DNA from: Casuarina equisetifolia
Lineage: Eukaryota > Streptophyta > Magnoliopsida > Fagales > Casuarinaceae
DNA length: 64,000 nucleotides
NCBI GenBank assembly: GCA_028551475.1
Contig: CM052362.1
Coordinates: 11,531,354-11,595,353, forward strand
Direction: 5' to 3'
The position numbers were made by a program, and so were the translations under genes. This document shows, piece by piece, positions 10,250 through 21,925 of the stretch; within the stretch, counting starts at the first letter, position 1, and each line of letters starts with the position of its first letter. Below the pieces are notes generated by a model. The model saw only the letters and a list, made by a program, of their open reading frames with translations, made no database searches and had not been told where the DNA came from.

Positions 10250-11754
10250 GATGACACTTCCATCAAATTCTGGGTTGAGAACAACGAAAATATGTTGGCA
10301 AAAAGGAAAGGCATGGAAATCTATGAACATCGATGAGTTTCTAGAGCCTACAAAATGGAAGAAGGTGATAATGATTTCCAATGGACCTAACCTTGTAGGA
10401 GAGGAGTTTGATAGAATTGTCTAAGATTGTTTTGCAACTGAATGCCATGTTGGATGGTAATGAAGTTAAGTTATCATGAAGTATGTTAAGGGAAGCCCAT
10501 CAGTTCTAAGAGTATTCATCAAACGAGGGCTTATGACACTTTCCAAGCAAAAGGCTTGTATCTTCCAAATATTGCCTAAAGAGTGAGACTAATGGTACTT
10601 GTCTCTTTCTCTTTAGGTGGATAGATAACAAAGGTTTTCATCATAGGGTATTTACTATAGCTAGACCAGTCCATAGAGGCTCCACACAAAAAATTGATCT
10701 ATGACCTTGAGGGCAAGGTTGTCCATGTGGGGAAAGTATTGTTACGTGTGTGAGTCAAAAGGGATAGGTCTAAATCAAAAAGAGGCATTTTGTTCACTAA
10801 CTCTACTAGTTGTAAGATTTTTTGTAAAGGCTATGACCCTAGCTTGAATAGGAATAGATAGGGAATGATTTGTGTTTGTAAATGGGTAAGATGTTAAATA
10901 GGACACCACCTTTTTGGACTAGAGCTCTTTATATGAAGTTGGTTGTGTAAAGAAAAAACAACTTGAAAATCTAAAAGAACTTGGTTTGTTTTCCCTTTTG
11001 GAAACAGAGGTCTTTGGTGTCCTTCTAATGATGCTAACTTTCCAACGTCATCCAAACATCCATAGTCAATCCCAAATGAGCATTAACTTGTTCTTGAGAG
11101 TTCCAGTTATGTGTTCTAACTTTTATGCACGTAACATGATGGCATTTATTTCTTGGACAAACTTGGTCACCGTCTAATGGCCTTTGGTTGTGGCTTAAAG
11201 GTGTAAAAGAAGAGTAAAGGTGCTGGCTGTGCTTTAAGCTTGGAACTTGGCCACGAAGGGGCTTTCTAGATTTCTACAATTATTTTGTATTTCATTATAA
11301 CTATGACGATTGAATCAGAGCTAATATTGAGCATTCAGCCCTAAGTTGTCTGGTCATGAACATTTTAATCTTGAAAGGTAAGGGTGGAGACTCATGTTGA
11401 AAATCATGTGTTGATGTGTTTTGTTAAGAAAATTTTTATTTGTGAATGTATGATCATATCTTTATGTGCATACATTGAATACCAAAGAAAGTAAAAGTTG
11501 TGCAAATTATAATATCAACTAATGATATTATAAAGTAGTCGATTTTCTACATTCCATTATCAAACATCAAATATAGAGTTAAGATAAATTATTTGATTTA
11601 ATGAGCAAAAAATTAGTGCTTATATTAAAAGAAAATGATACTTGGTAATTGTGTGCTTATAGGTACTTATGAAGGATAAAGATATACTACTTGCTCAATA
11701 CAAATATAAGAGAAAATATTCACTAGCTTGTCCTAGACCGATTAATCTCTATTT
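10250..11754. other. Unassigned sequence right of the Gypsy element
   Basis: No convincing ORF or RNA. The 10173-10424 frame starts inside the LTR and runs into flanking DNA, so it is not a gene. The texture resembles the untranslated or LTR part of the older Gypsy relic at 1-663, into which the element could have inserted; this is a guess. Confidence 0.3.
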
Positions 11755-11916
11755 GATCATTATTGGACTAATTGCTTGAGGGATCATTGCTGGACTGATT
11801 GTTTACTGAATCATTATTGGACTGATTACTTACTAGATCATTGCTGGACTGATTACTTACTAGATCATTGCTGGATTGATTACTTGCTGGATCATTATTG
11901 GATTGATTAACTGCTA
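11755..11916. repeat. 27-bp minisatellite, about six units
   Basis: Six consecutive 27-base units start at 11755, 11782, 11809, 11836, 11863 and 11890, each close to GATCATTGCTGGACTGATTA plus CTTACTA. Units three and four differ at only two bases. A seventh degenerate unit may follow. 27 is a multiple of three, but no ORF spans it. Confidence 0.85.
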
Positions 11917-11999
11917 TACTAATTGATTACTGGACCGATTAACTATTAGGCTAGTGTGAAGCAGGCCCACGAAGTTCAATCTATAAATAGGCCCACAAC

Positions 12000-13080
12000 A
12001 CTCAACCCAAGCTAACCTCACTTAAGTGAAATGCGGTTTTTTTCACTTTGATAAGAGACTACTTTCTTATGTCGAACAAAATGAAGCCCTAAGCCCCATC
12101 TCTGTACAGAGCCATCCTTTTCATTCTTTCTTGATTGCTGACTCTCCAATAGGAAGAAAAATAAGGTGATGGATGTGTTAAAACGGTCCTCTACTGCGAT
12201 AATCATGTCTCTACAACTGTATTATGTTGCTTCTATTGAGTCTTAATAGGAAAATCTCAAATAGGTTTGAACCTCAACCTTAAAGTGCTTAAGATTCGAT
12301 AATCTACTATATAAGAAGCTTTGGGTGAATGTTTGGGTGCTGCTAAATGAAATACTATTGATTTCATCAAAAGAGATTGAAGCTTTGTGAAAATCACATA
12401 CTCATATTGCCATGTTCTTTAATCCTTGAAGAAAGCAAGAATCTTTGGTGATATTCCTTCAAATTTATTATCTTATGAATATCTATTGTTGGATTGATCT
12501 TTATATGTGCAAAATTACTTCAAAATACTATTTGCATATAAAGATCTTTATAAATCTAAAACCCTAGCTTTGAGAAAAATTAGGGGTTTCATGAAAAGAG
12601 CTTAAATTGAACTTACACATCTTTAATTATCTCTTTAAGAAACATTATTCCTCACACACATTATATATTTGAGGATTTGTTTGATGTAATATGGTTGATT
12701 CAACCTAAGCTTTGTAACCGTGGAACAAATAACTCTTTGTTAAGGAGTTGTGAAGTGTAGGAGAGGATTTACCTTAGCTTGAAGTAAAGTAGACTTCAAC
12801 TTGGTTTAAGTTAAAGGAGAAAAATGTGGAAGTAGGTAAAAAGTGCCAAACCACCGTGTAAACCTTTAAGCTTGCTTATCTTGTCTTATCTCTTTGATTA
12901 TATGCTTTGATATAATTATGTTGAATGACAATCTTGCATGAAATTTAGAAGAAGAGAAAAATAAAGCTAAAACCTAATAAAGAAATTTAACCCTCTCTTC
13001 TTGGCTAGCCATAAAACCTTACAACTCAAACGGTGCCTTCATTCTTGTTTGTTTTAATTAAAAAACTATAACGAGCATGG
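12000..13080 (+). repeat. LTR-like relic, probably Copia
   Basis: Non-coding. The part around 12735-12880 (AGTAGACTTCAAC; GTGGAAGTAGGT; CCAAACCACC) resembles the U5 end of many plant Copia LTRs and aligns with the reverse complement of about 34930-35060. Similar wording occurs near 21240 and 52790. Borders were not found. Confidence 0.45.
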
Positions 13081-14639
13081 GAAGGACCTATCAAGAATGC
13101 CCAGCAATCCACTGGCCTGAAGATAACGCTCAATCTGAGCTCTCCTGATGAGAAAATTATGACCTTCTAGCTAAATATCGATTGCTAGGATAGTTGGGTT
13201 GCCAAGGGTGGGTAGGGTGAGAGCATGGGTTGTAGAGTGAATGTTGGTGGTCGTAGAAGCCATTGTAGAGATGGGATGAACAAAAGATCAAAAAGAAAAA
13301 ATAGGGGCTTTTGCCTTCTAGCTCTATGATACCACTAAGGTAAGGAAATCAATACCATGAAATTAAAGGATTTCGTGGAGTAATTTCAAGAGGATTTAAT
13401 ATTTCTTAATCTGGTGATTTTTATCACATTCTTGTCATAAATTCATAGGGGAGTACAAGTATATGATCTTTGCAATGAAATTAAAAGCATTAACAATGAT
13501 TCCTTCAAGATTTCCATCGGTGAGGTGAGTATGGATGTATTTTAAACTCGAATTTTTTTTTTACCAAATCAAAGATGATTTATTTGGTTTGTTTTCCATT
13601 TTTTGAGGATTCTTGCTGTTTGAGATCATTAGCCTTTGTCACCTTCCTTTCATGGTTGATGATGGTGAGTTGATATCGGTAGTAAAAGTGTGATTGTGGT
13701 GGGTCACAAGGTTGGATGACGCACATGTTGTGCATGTGCACTGATGTGGAGTGGGCACATGAAGTGATGTGGTTGTGTTGACATGGGCAAGTGATGCATA
13801 GACACATGTCAATGTCTTGAGTTAACAAACTGCTATAAAATCAAAATTTTAGTTGGTTTACTAATTAGGCATATCATGTATCATTATTGATTTGTGACTT
13901 ATTCTTTTGAGATCATTTATTGATGTATATTTTGTGCATCGGTGAAAAGTTAAAATGGAAATAATTTGAATATGAGATTGCAAAAGACTTATTTGAAAAG
14001 GATTAAATTGACTTTTAAACTTTGAAGAAATTCATGGAAGTTGAAAATAACTTTATGCTCTAATATTTCCCATTAAACGTAAAGTATTTTTCAAATTTGA
14101 ATATGATCTATGTGTCATTGATTAGGTATCATTAATTGTGTGTCAAATCTCAATGCATAGATTGAAAACTAATTAAGGATACAATTTAATTTTTAATTTC
14201 AAAATTGAAAAATGTTTGAAATGTTCGTAGGTCAAATATCAATGCATAAAAGTGAGAATTAAAAAATGATATAATAAAACGTCTATGATCAATTTCAATT
14301 CTAGAAATTCTTTACAGTGTGTGTGTGATTGCAGTCTCAAATGTGAAATAATGAAGTTATGTGCAAGAGAAATAAATACATATTTTAATGTCTTAGTCTT
14401 AAAGTGAATAAATACATATTACGATGTTTTAGTCTTAAGATGCAACACACCATTTGTGGTGTTTTTTAAGCCAAACCCTAATCAATAGTCCTACCAGTCA
14501 TGAGTTTAAGTCCACTCCCTTCCCTTCTTGGGTGCATGTGTTATAAAAAAAAAAAAGAAAAACACAATTTGTGGCATTGTGTGCATTTGGAAATGATGTG
14601 TTGTTAAAAAGGTGCAATACATTATTTTATTTAGTGGAG
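13081..14639. other. Unassigned AT-rich sequence
   Basis: No credible gene. A piece at about 14480-14560 has a tRNA B-box-like AGTTTAAGTCC followed by a short A-rich tail and could be a SINE remnant, but no A box or TSD is visible. The ORF at 13580-13828 (minus strand) has no recognisable content. Confidence 0.3.
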
Positions 14640-14880
14640 GCAATAGTAACTATGGTTTTATGTCCTATATTTGTTTAGTGCACACACAAACACATAGAAA
14701 GGAAACTGTCTACTTTATAATATTATTAATTAACACTATAATTTGTATACCTCTTATTTTCTATATTTGCTTAGCATATAAAACATGAAGGACACTTATA
14801 CATGAGTTGTAAAACATTTTGTTACATTAAGATACATTTTCATGAAACCTACTCTTTTTCTAATACTAAACTTTTAAATA
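14640..14880 (+). repeat. Dispersed repeat, copy A
   Basis: Resembles 36380-36595 in the same orientation, with shared blocks such as ACTTTATAATA, TTGTATAC, CTATATTT, CATGAAAC and CTCTTTTTC in order. Family unknown, non-coding. Confidence 0.6.
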
Positions 14881-15440
14881 ATAATGTTATGTTTAAACAC
14901 ATAAATACATATGTATATCTAAGACCGCATTTATAAATATCAACTATTGACATGATCACTTGGAACAAAACTTGTTAACTTGTTCGGTAGCTAAATAATA
15001 GCCAAGCCAAGAAAAAGATATAATTAAGATTTTGAAAATGTTTATTAACTTTTTATTTTCTAGCAGATTCTTAGATATTTTCTCTTAGACAACTCATTAT
15101 AAGTTGACAATGGACAGATATAGCCAGTTGTTTGATGTCAAAATTATAATTAGGAAGTATGACAAAACTTGATGAGAAAGAGTTCAAGGAAACAATTCAC
15201 ATTGTTTAGAGTGGTTCAACTTTAAGCTTTTCTTTAACTTATATGTATATTTCTTTAGTACGATAAAGCTAAAGAAGCCTTTTCATTAATCTATACAACA
15301 ATTGATTCACATGAGATCTTCTAATCCCACACTTAAACATACACTTTTCTTAACCCTTAGGAAAAACATTACAATAAATATGCAAAACATGGTCCTACAG
15401 TTCTACACCAGGAGCTCCTTAAGACCGAATTTTCTCTCAA
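14881..15440. other. Unassigned sequence before the plastid insert
   Basis: AT-rich. A stretch near 15190-15225 resembles inverted Copia LTR wording. No gene seen. Confidence 0.3.
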
Positions 15441-16233
15441 GACATTGAGAGACGAAAGCTAGGGGAGTGAATGAGATTAGATACCCTAGTAGTCCTAACC
15501 GTAAACGATGGATACTAGGCATTATGTGTATCAACCCATGCAGTGTTGTAGCTAACATGTTAAGTATCCTACATGTGGAGTTTGTTCACAAGAATAAACT
15601 CAAAGGAATTGATGAGGCCTTACACAAGTGGTGGAACGTGTGGTTTAACTCGATGCAAAGCAAAAAAAAACTTACTAGGGCTTGACATGCCATAAATCCT
15701 TTTAAAAAAGAAGGGTGCCTTTGGGAATGTGGACACAGGTGGTGCATGGTTGTCGTCAACTCGTGCCTTGAGGTGTTGGGCTAAGTCCCACAATAAGTGT
15801 AACCCTTGTGTTTAGTTGCCACCATTGAGTTTGGAACCCTAAGTAGATTGTCAATGATAAGCTGGAGGAAGGTGAGGATAACATTAAGTCATCATGCCCT
15901 TTATGCCTTGGGTGACACACGTGCTACAATGGCTAGGACAAAGGGTTACGATCCTGTGAGGGTGAGCTAACCCTAAAAACCTGTCCTCAATTTGGATTGT
16001 AGGTTGTAACTTGCTTACGTGAAGCTGAAATTGCTAGTTATCACCAATCATCCATACAACGGTGAATTTGTTTTTGAGCCTTATACACACTGCCTGTCAC
16101 ACTATAGGAGTTAGCCATGCTTGAAGTTGTTACCTTAACCACAAAGAGGGGGATGTGGAAGACAAGGCTAATGATTAGAGTGAAGTCATAACAAGGTAGC
16201 CTTATTGGAAGGTGTGGTTGGATCACTTCCTTT
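15441..16233 (+). pseudogene. rrn16: Plastid 16S rRNA, 3' half, nuclear copy
   Basis: Starts at the GAGAGACGAAAGC region, about the middle of the plastid gene, and runs to its 3' end (GGATCACTTCCTTTT). Universal 16S blocks are readable: ATTAGATACCCTAGTAGTCC near 15475, GGTGGTGCATGG, ACACACGTGCTACAATGG and AAGTCATAACAAGGTAGCC. Compared with the known plastid sequence, most differences are C to T or G to A, many at former CG sites: the CAACGAGCGCAACCC block reads CAATAAGTGTAACCC, and the anti-Shine-Dalgarno CCTCC reads CTTCC. This is a decayed nuclear plastid insert (NUPT), not a working rRNA. Confidence 0.93.
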
Positions 16234-16525
16234 TCAAGGAGAGCTAAGGGTTGTTGGGTATTTTTGTTTGACATTGCTTCACACCTAAAAGGAAGTGAGC
16301 TATGTCTAGGTTAAACTTGAAGATAGAAGTCTTCTTTTGTTTCTCAATGGTGAAGTAAGACTAAGCTTATGAGCTTATTCTCCTAGGTTGGAACAAGTTG
16401 ATAGGATCCCCTTTTTTATGTCCCTATGTCCCTCTGTGTGGCAACATAGGGGCGAAAAAAGGAAAAAAAGGAATAAGGTTTCTCTTGCTTTTGGCAGAGT
16501 GGACCTCGACAAAGGCTTGCATAAC
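16234..16525 (+). other. Plastid rrn16-trnI spacer, nuclear copy
   Basis: Collinear with the plastid spacer after 16S: GTTGGGTATTTTTGTTTGAC, the GAAGTCTTCTTT block and AACAAGTTGATAGGATCCCC are recognisable. It contains no gene; the minus-strand ORF at 16416-16601 is a shadow. Confidence 0.85.
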
Positions 16526-16562
16526 AGGCTATTAGCTTAATGGTAGAGTGTGCCCTTGATAA
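16526..16562 (+). pseudogene. trnI-GAU: Plastid trnI-GAU, 5' exon only, nuclear copy
   Basis: 37 bases corresponding to the first exon (GCTATTAGCTTAATGGTAGA), ending GATAA at the anticodon loop where the plastid gene is interrupted by its group II intron. Base changes in the D-arm and acceptor, and the lack of a second exon, make it nonfunctional. Confidence 0.88.
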
Positions 16563-16710
16563 TTGTGTCATTGTGCTTAGGCTGCGAGGGCTCTCAGCCA
16601 CATGGATAGTTTAATGTGCTCATCAACGTCTAACCTTTAGATATGGATCATCCAAGGGACATTAGCATGGCATACCTCTCTTATTCGAATTGGGGTTTGA
16701 AATGAAACTT
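16563..16710 (+). other. Start of the plastid trnI-GAU group II intron, nuclear copy
   Basis: Begins TTGTGTCATTGTGC, equivalent to the group II GUGCG-type intron start with deamination changes. Similarity to the plastid intron (CTCAGCCACATGGATAGTT) fades after about 16710, which I take as the right end of the insert. Confidence 0.8.
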
Positions 16711-17904
16711 GTGCATTTTTTGTGCTACCACCTCTTCTTTAACAACAACATTGTCTCAAGCATTCAAAATTGTTTTAATCTAAACCATTAACATGCTTGC
16801 TAATGTGGCTTCATCCAAACATGAGCTTAAAACATAGACTTATAGTGTTTTTTTTTTTCCAAGGGTTAAGAAAATAGTATGTTAAGTGTGGGGTAGCACA
16901 TGACTTGAGCTACTTGGATACTAATGTAGGCTATTTTATTAGATTTGTGTTTGTTGAAGATTGTAGTAACATTGTATTTGATGAAGTATTGTTTATAGAC
17001 CTCATTGTGTTTAACCATGAAACTTATAGTGGATCTATGTTTGGTTAGGTAGAAGAGACAAACTGTTTTAATAGTCTCTTCCTCAATCTATTTCTAACAA
17101 ATTGTATGACTACAAATTATATATATCTTGTAGATTCATAAGGATAGTATTTTGTCATTATTAAAATATAAATACAGTAAAATACATCTTAAGAACCTCT
17201 TTCTTTTTTAAGGTGATAAAATCATGATGTAATATTTTACATACATTACAGTTAATTTACAATGTGCAGCTTTGTGCCTTTTGGTCAATAGTTAGATATA
17301 AGGCACAAGACCATAGTAAACGACAGCAAGGCAAAAAAATTACATCAAATTGCATAGTTATGTGCATCGCACCAGTAAAGAGAAATCATGTGCGTTATAA
17401 CAGATATAGTTACTTTGGGTTGGAGTCACTAGCCCCCCTTAATTTGGTACAAGAATGAGTAAAGAGAGTGACTCCCCTCAAGGATAGAGAAAATATGAAA
17501 ATAAGACTAACTTCCCTCGTTTTTAAATGAGTAGTAGAGACTATGACATTTAGATCATAATGATGTAGAATAAGATGTTTTATTAGCCTTTCACAAGAGA
17601 TGTGAGGGGGTGTAAGATACAATTATCCTAATTTGTGTTGTGATGCAAAGGTGGCTATTTTATGTCCAAAAAATCATCTAAGATGCACTGTGTTGTTACA
17701 TTTGTTTAAGACAACATGAAAAAAATATCCAAGCTCTAATAATTGATGCTAGATCCATAGAATTTGAACACAATAACTGGCTTTAGCTATATATTCGACT
17801 GTAGAAATTGTTATGGTCATACTTCGTAGCTTTTCGGAAAACGATGATGCAAGTGTGTTCCCTCAAAACTGAAAAGCATCTCTTGTTTTTATTTTTTATT
17901 TTTA
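16711..17904. other. Unassigned sequence
   Basis: AT-rich, no coding sequence or RNA recognised. Short ORFs at 17264-17458 and 17410-17622 have no family features. Confidence 0.3.
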
Positions 17905-18470
17905 TAATTAAGGTACCATAGACCTAGGCTAGAGTTTTCCTTAAGATATCTAGAAACTTTTTCAATGCCACTTAAGTGTGGTTCTTTAGGGTTCGATTGA
18001 TATCTTGGACACATACAAGCACTAATATAGGATATCATGTCTATATTCATTCAGATATAGTTGTGACCCAATTGTGCTCCTATGAAGTTGAGAGTTAATA
18101 CATTTTCCACTTAGATTTGTTCGATTGATATCTTGGACACATACAAGCACTAATATAGGATATCATGTCTATATTCATTCAGATATAGTTGTGACCCAAT
18201 TGTGCTCCTATGAAGTTGAGAGTTAATACATTTTCCACTTAGATTTGACTCCATTTTAGTTGATGTACTCATAGGAGTGGACAATGACTTGACAGTTTTA
18301 AGTTTAGATTTCTTTAGAAGTTCAAATACAAACATAGATTGATCTATTGAAATCATAATTTCAGTTTGTTTCATTTGACGACCAAGAAAGTAAGTTAATT
18401 CACCTATTATACTCATTTTAAACTCATTATCTAATAATTTCTGTAAATTCTTTCCATAAGATTTCATTGG
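17905..18470 (-). pseudogene. Ty1/Copia reverse transcriptase/RNase H fragment
   Basis: On the minus strand the 105-residue frame 18467-18150 reads as the end of a Copia RT: GELTYFLGRQMKQTE, then STPMSTSTKMESNLSGK, then IGSQLYL. After the tandem duplication the Copia wording resumes at about 18030-17910 (CARYQSNPKEPHL-like, then YLKENSSLGLWYL-like), i.e. the start of RNase H. Only this piece of the element survives. It is interrupted by the 128-bp duplication, so the reading frame is broken even where residues are conserved. Confidence 0.85.
17991..18246. repeat. Perfect 128-bp tandem duplication
   Basis: 17991-18118 is repeated base for base as 18119-18246 (both begin GTTCGATTGATATCTTGG and end CACTTAGATTTG). 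It lies inside the Copia relic. Absence of differences, by eye, in otherwise decayed DNA indicates a recent event or an assembly artefact. Confidence 0.92.
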
Positions 18471-19199
18471 TAGAATTTAGAAGTTCGAATTTTATAAACC
18501 AAACATAATATATTGAACTTTAATTCATAAGAGATCATGTGATGAAAGATGATGTCACACTAGAATCTATAAGAAAAGAGAATCAACTAGTTGATATATA
18601 TAGAAGACTGTCAATCAAAGAGAGATTTCATACTATGAGACAAGAACTATAATTTGAATGCTGTTTAATTCATGCTTAACATTTTCTGAGTATAGCTTGC
18701 GTTGCTTCTATATATGCGACAACGATAATGAGAAAGGGGGAGCTTATGTTTCACATATTTAGAATAGGCATGTTTTTTCCTCATATATTAATGCCTAAGG
18801 TCTTGCATATAGTCCTCATACCGTCTATTTAGATAAATATAAGGGTCCCGTGAATCATAAAATTCTGGCATCATTTTCTGTATGTCTTTACTCGGTATAC
18901 TACCCCAAACTTAGTACATCCACTAAGGGGGAGCCTTGATATCCTATTTAATCTACCAATTTTTTTTTTTGCTGACAAAAGGAAAGAAAAATGATGGAAT
19001 AGAATATAGGCATTTGGCATAATTTTATACTTGTTATGTATATCATCTATGGTGTCATCTATGGTGTCATCTATGGTGTCATCTATGGTGTTATCTATGT
19101 TGTATCTTCATAGGTTATTAAAGTTGTTAGTTTGGTTATTTTCAAGCTACAACCTTGTTGTTCAACATGAGCTTCATTTCTCAAAGCCGTGTTATATTT
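18471..19199. repeat. Unassigned sequence with a 12-bp short tandem repeat
   Basis: No gene. About 19044-19096 repeats a 12-base unit (ATCTATGGTGTC) four times; the resulting ORF at 19031 begins with repeated Met-Val-Ser-Ser and is not a real protein. AGGGGGAG tracts at about 18735 and 18928 recall Copia polypurine tracts. Confidence 0.45.
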
Positions 19200-21440
19200 T
19201 CAGAAGTTTTGTCAAACATAAAAAAGGAGGAGCTTTGTCAGTACATGCTCAATGTTGATACTAACAAAGAGAATGGGATGAAAATTATTTGAAAACTTTC
19301 TTTGTTTGTTGTCAAAATTATATGACAGTTACATAAACATGTAACACTTGCCGGTTTAAAGCTCAATCTCAAAAGCAACTATTCATGCATATATACCTAG
19401 ATTGAGTGGTTGTGTAAGGCTTGAAATTGCATAATGTCCACAAGCTAATCTGATGCTCTCTGTCATGATGTTTTGAAGCTCCAACTTGCCTATACTGCTC
19501 ATATATTTCAACGTAAACAGCATGTTATTTTGATGACTAGAGAATGATCAAAGTTGATTATAGCGTGTGGGTGAAATTGCGTTGTCTATATTGCGCAAAC
19601 TGCTATTTACACTTCTAACCAAAATGGAGCTCCTGATGATTAATATATACTCCATAATGCTGATCTCTGATGTTTCTTTTGCAATCCGGACGGTCAGATC
19701 GTAAAGGGCTTCAATGGCTAGTCATTGGTGCTATATAATGGATATTTGCTTCTTGTATATTGTTTATTCACTTAAGAGGTACCCAAGTTGAACTTAACCA
19801 TACTTGTATTCGCATAATTGGAGGTGAAAATCAATCCAAACGTAAAAGGAACAAAAGTCAGAGTTGCCCTAATTTGTTGTAAAAGCTTAAGAAGAGTGCT
19901 CCTAAGCTCATTTTTGTGATATTTAGTGCTTAGCCACCTATTTTTCCTCGAGTGAGAAACATTGTCTGAATTGGGGCCCGAGACATGGTGTGAGGACTCC
20001 CAACTACGATAAAACTAAAGATAATTGTACTTAATCTAGTTTTATGCATTTTTTCCCAATTGAGCTAATTTGATTGTGATTGTAATAGTGAAAAACCTCT
20101 TCGGTTGAGCCAACTAGAGAAAAGTGAATGCAAGTACCGTGAATGCTTAAGCCAAACTACTCAACTATTTATTCCACATTGTTGGAATACAGATTTTGAT
20201 GAATGATATAAAATACATGTAGTTAAATATTTTTGTGGATGCTGCAATTAAATTCTTGGGTTTAAGTTGATATATATTTCATTATTGTAGGGAATTGAAA
20301 AACGAATAAAAAAAAAACTAAGTGTTCTTAGAGAGCTTGAAAAGTCAAAGCTCGTGGACCAAAATAAAAGAAAAGAGGACAAGCTTCTCACGTATCCTTA
20401 GGAAAGAAGAAAGCAAAAAGAACAAGCTTCTCACGGGTACAAAGCAAAGAAGAAAACAATGATTGCCTTTTTTTTTTGTGTGAAATTGGTTAAACAAACA
20501 TGGAGCTTTGTGAACCATTCTTAAAGCCATTTTTGTTTTGTACTCCATAAAGTTTAAAGAAGAAGAAGGAAGAAAGAAGAGCGAGGTAGTACGAAAATAT
20601 AGAGACTTACCTACACGACATCATCTATGACAATGGCTTAACTCTCAAAGCAAAAAAGAAGCAACCCAAAGCTTTCATTTTTAGAATTAGTTCTCAATGA
20701 TTTGGGGGAAAAGAATTATTGTGCTAGGCATGTTAAAGAGCTCCAATGGAAAGAATATGTGATCTAGTTGAAAAAAGTAACAACGGCTATTTTAAAGTAA
20801 AAGGTTAGCTCTTTTGATATTATATTAGAGCAAAAGGTTTATAGAAAAAAGAGATAATGAAAATTAGAGAAAGCAAACATCTTTCAAAAAATTCATATTC
20901 TTCTTTCAAGCTCATCAAGCTCATGAATTGGTTCTTTATTAGGTGACTATAATATGCTTTAATATATATTGTTATTGAATTGATTTTCTACAAGTGAATC
21001 GTGTTAGAGCTTATTCAAAATTTGGGGGTTTTGTCCAAATCATTCTATAATAATTTTCTAGTACTTGTTTGAAGTTTCTAAACTATATATTCCATATCTT
21101 GTAGAAGCTAAGTTTAAAACTTGTAACATTGGGGTGAGAACTTATAGCTTGGTTTAAGGGATTGGTTCTCCCTTGTAAAGGATTGGATATCTCTTGTAAT
21201 CAATTCATGAATTGATTGAAAGAGTAACTTTAGCAAACTATTAAGGTGGGTTGAAGTAGGTGCCAAGGTGTTTGGGCCAAACTACCTTCCAAAAATTGAT
21301 TGTCTTTGTATGATTGTGTTTTGTATGAGTTTATGCTTTCTGTCATATAATCATTAATTGCTTCACACAGTAAAAATAAAAAAAAATAAAATTTTTTTTT
21401 GAGAAACCTAACTCACCCCACCTTTCAGGTTATTATAGGA
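19200..21440 (+). repeat. Probable LTR-retrotransposon remnant (Copia LTR-like)
   Basis: Non-coding. A purine tract AAAAAAGGAGGAGC at about 19219 is followed by sequence resembling large Copia LTRs (CCGGACGGTCAGATCG near 19688, GGAGGTGAAA near 19821). The end near 21240-21440 (GGTTGAAGTAGGTGCC; ACTCACCCCACCT; GGATCTAACA) resembles LTR ends and leaders of SIRE/Tork-like elements. No primer site and no TSD found, so boundaries are approximate. Confidence 0.4.
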
Positions 21441-21925
21441 TCTAACACACATGATTCTCTCTTCTCTATCTTAAGCCAACAGAGAAATCAATTTTAAAGA
21501 CCTGATCAAATCCCTTTTCTTGGATTGCCATATACCTAACACAAGCCTCAATCATTTTATCCATGCAAGGAGACTACTTTCGATGTATCTAAGCCATTGT
21601 GCTCATCGTTATCAATTATTGCTTCACTTCTTCATTACTAAATAGTTTAGGCCACTACTTTGTTTGCGATCTAGCTAATTTTCTGCTCTTTCCCTTCAAT
21701 GCATCAAGTGATTAGAAGTATATCTTGAGGGTGAAGCAAAAAGTTTTCAGATGCTGATAGGAAAAGTTGAACCCATATTGAAAAATGATGTTGCAAGAAA
21801 TACTTTAGAAGTTGAACTAATTCTGAATTTAATAATGTTACAAGAAATATCCTTTACAATAACAACAATCAATCAAGGGACAAACTATGCATAATCTAGC
21901 CCATCATTTGAGAGATAGTCCATGC
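21441..21925 (-). other. 3' flank of OPT copy 1
   Basis: Aligns with about 27200-27625 (TTTTAAAGACCTGAT; CATATACCTAACACAAGCCTC; ACAAGAAATATC), showing that the OPT duplication once included this 3' flank. It should hold the 3' UTR and polyadenylation signals of copy 1; I could not fix a poly(A) site. Confidence 0.6.

Noticed and set aside
10173..10424. 83-residue ORF at the right end of the Gypsy element
   Set aside because: It crosses the LTR border and TSD into flanking DNA, so it is a chance frame.
11755..11916. CRISPR-like array
   Set aside because: Units are head-to-tail without spacers in a plant nuclear context; it is a minisatellite.
15441..16710. Functional 16S rRNA and tRNA genes, or bacterial contamination
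   Set aside because: The text is plastid-type 16S with many C-to-T/G-to-A changes in universal positions, starts in mid-gene, lacks the second trnI exon and sits in retrotransposon-rich DNA.
19031..19258. ORF beginning with repeated Met-Val-Ser-Ser
   Set aside because: Product of the 12-bp tandem repeat.
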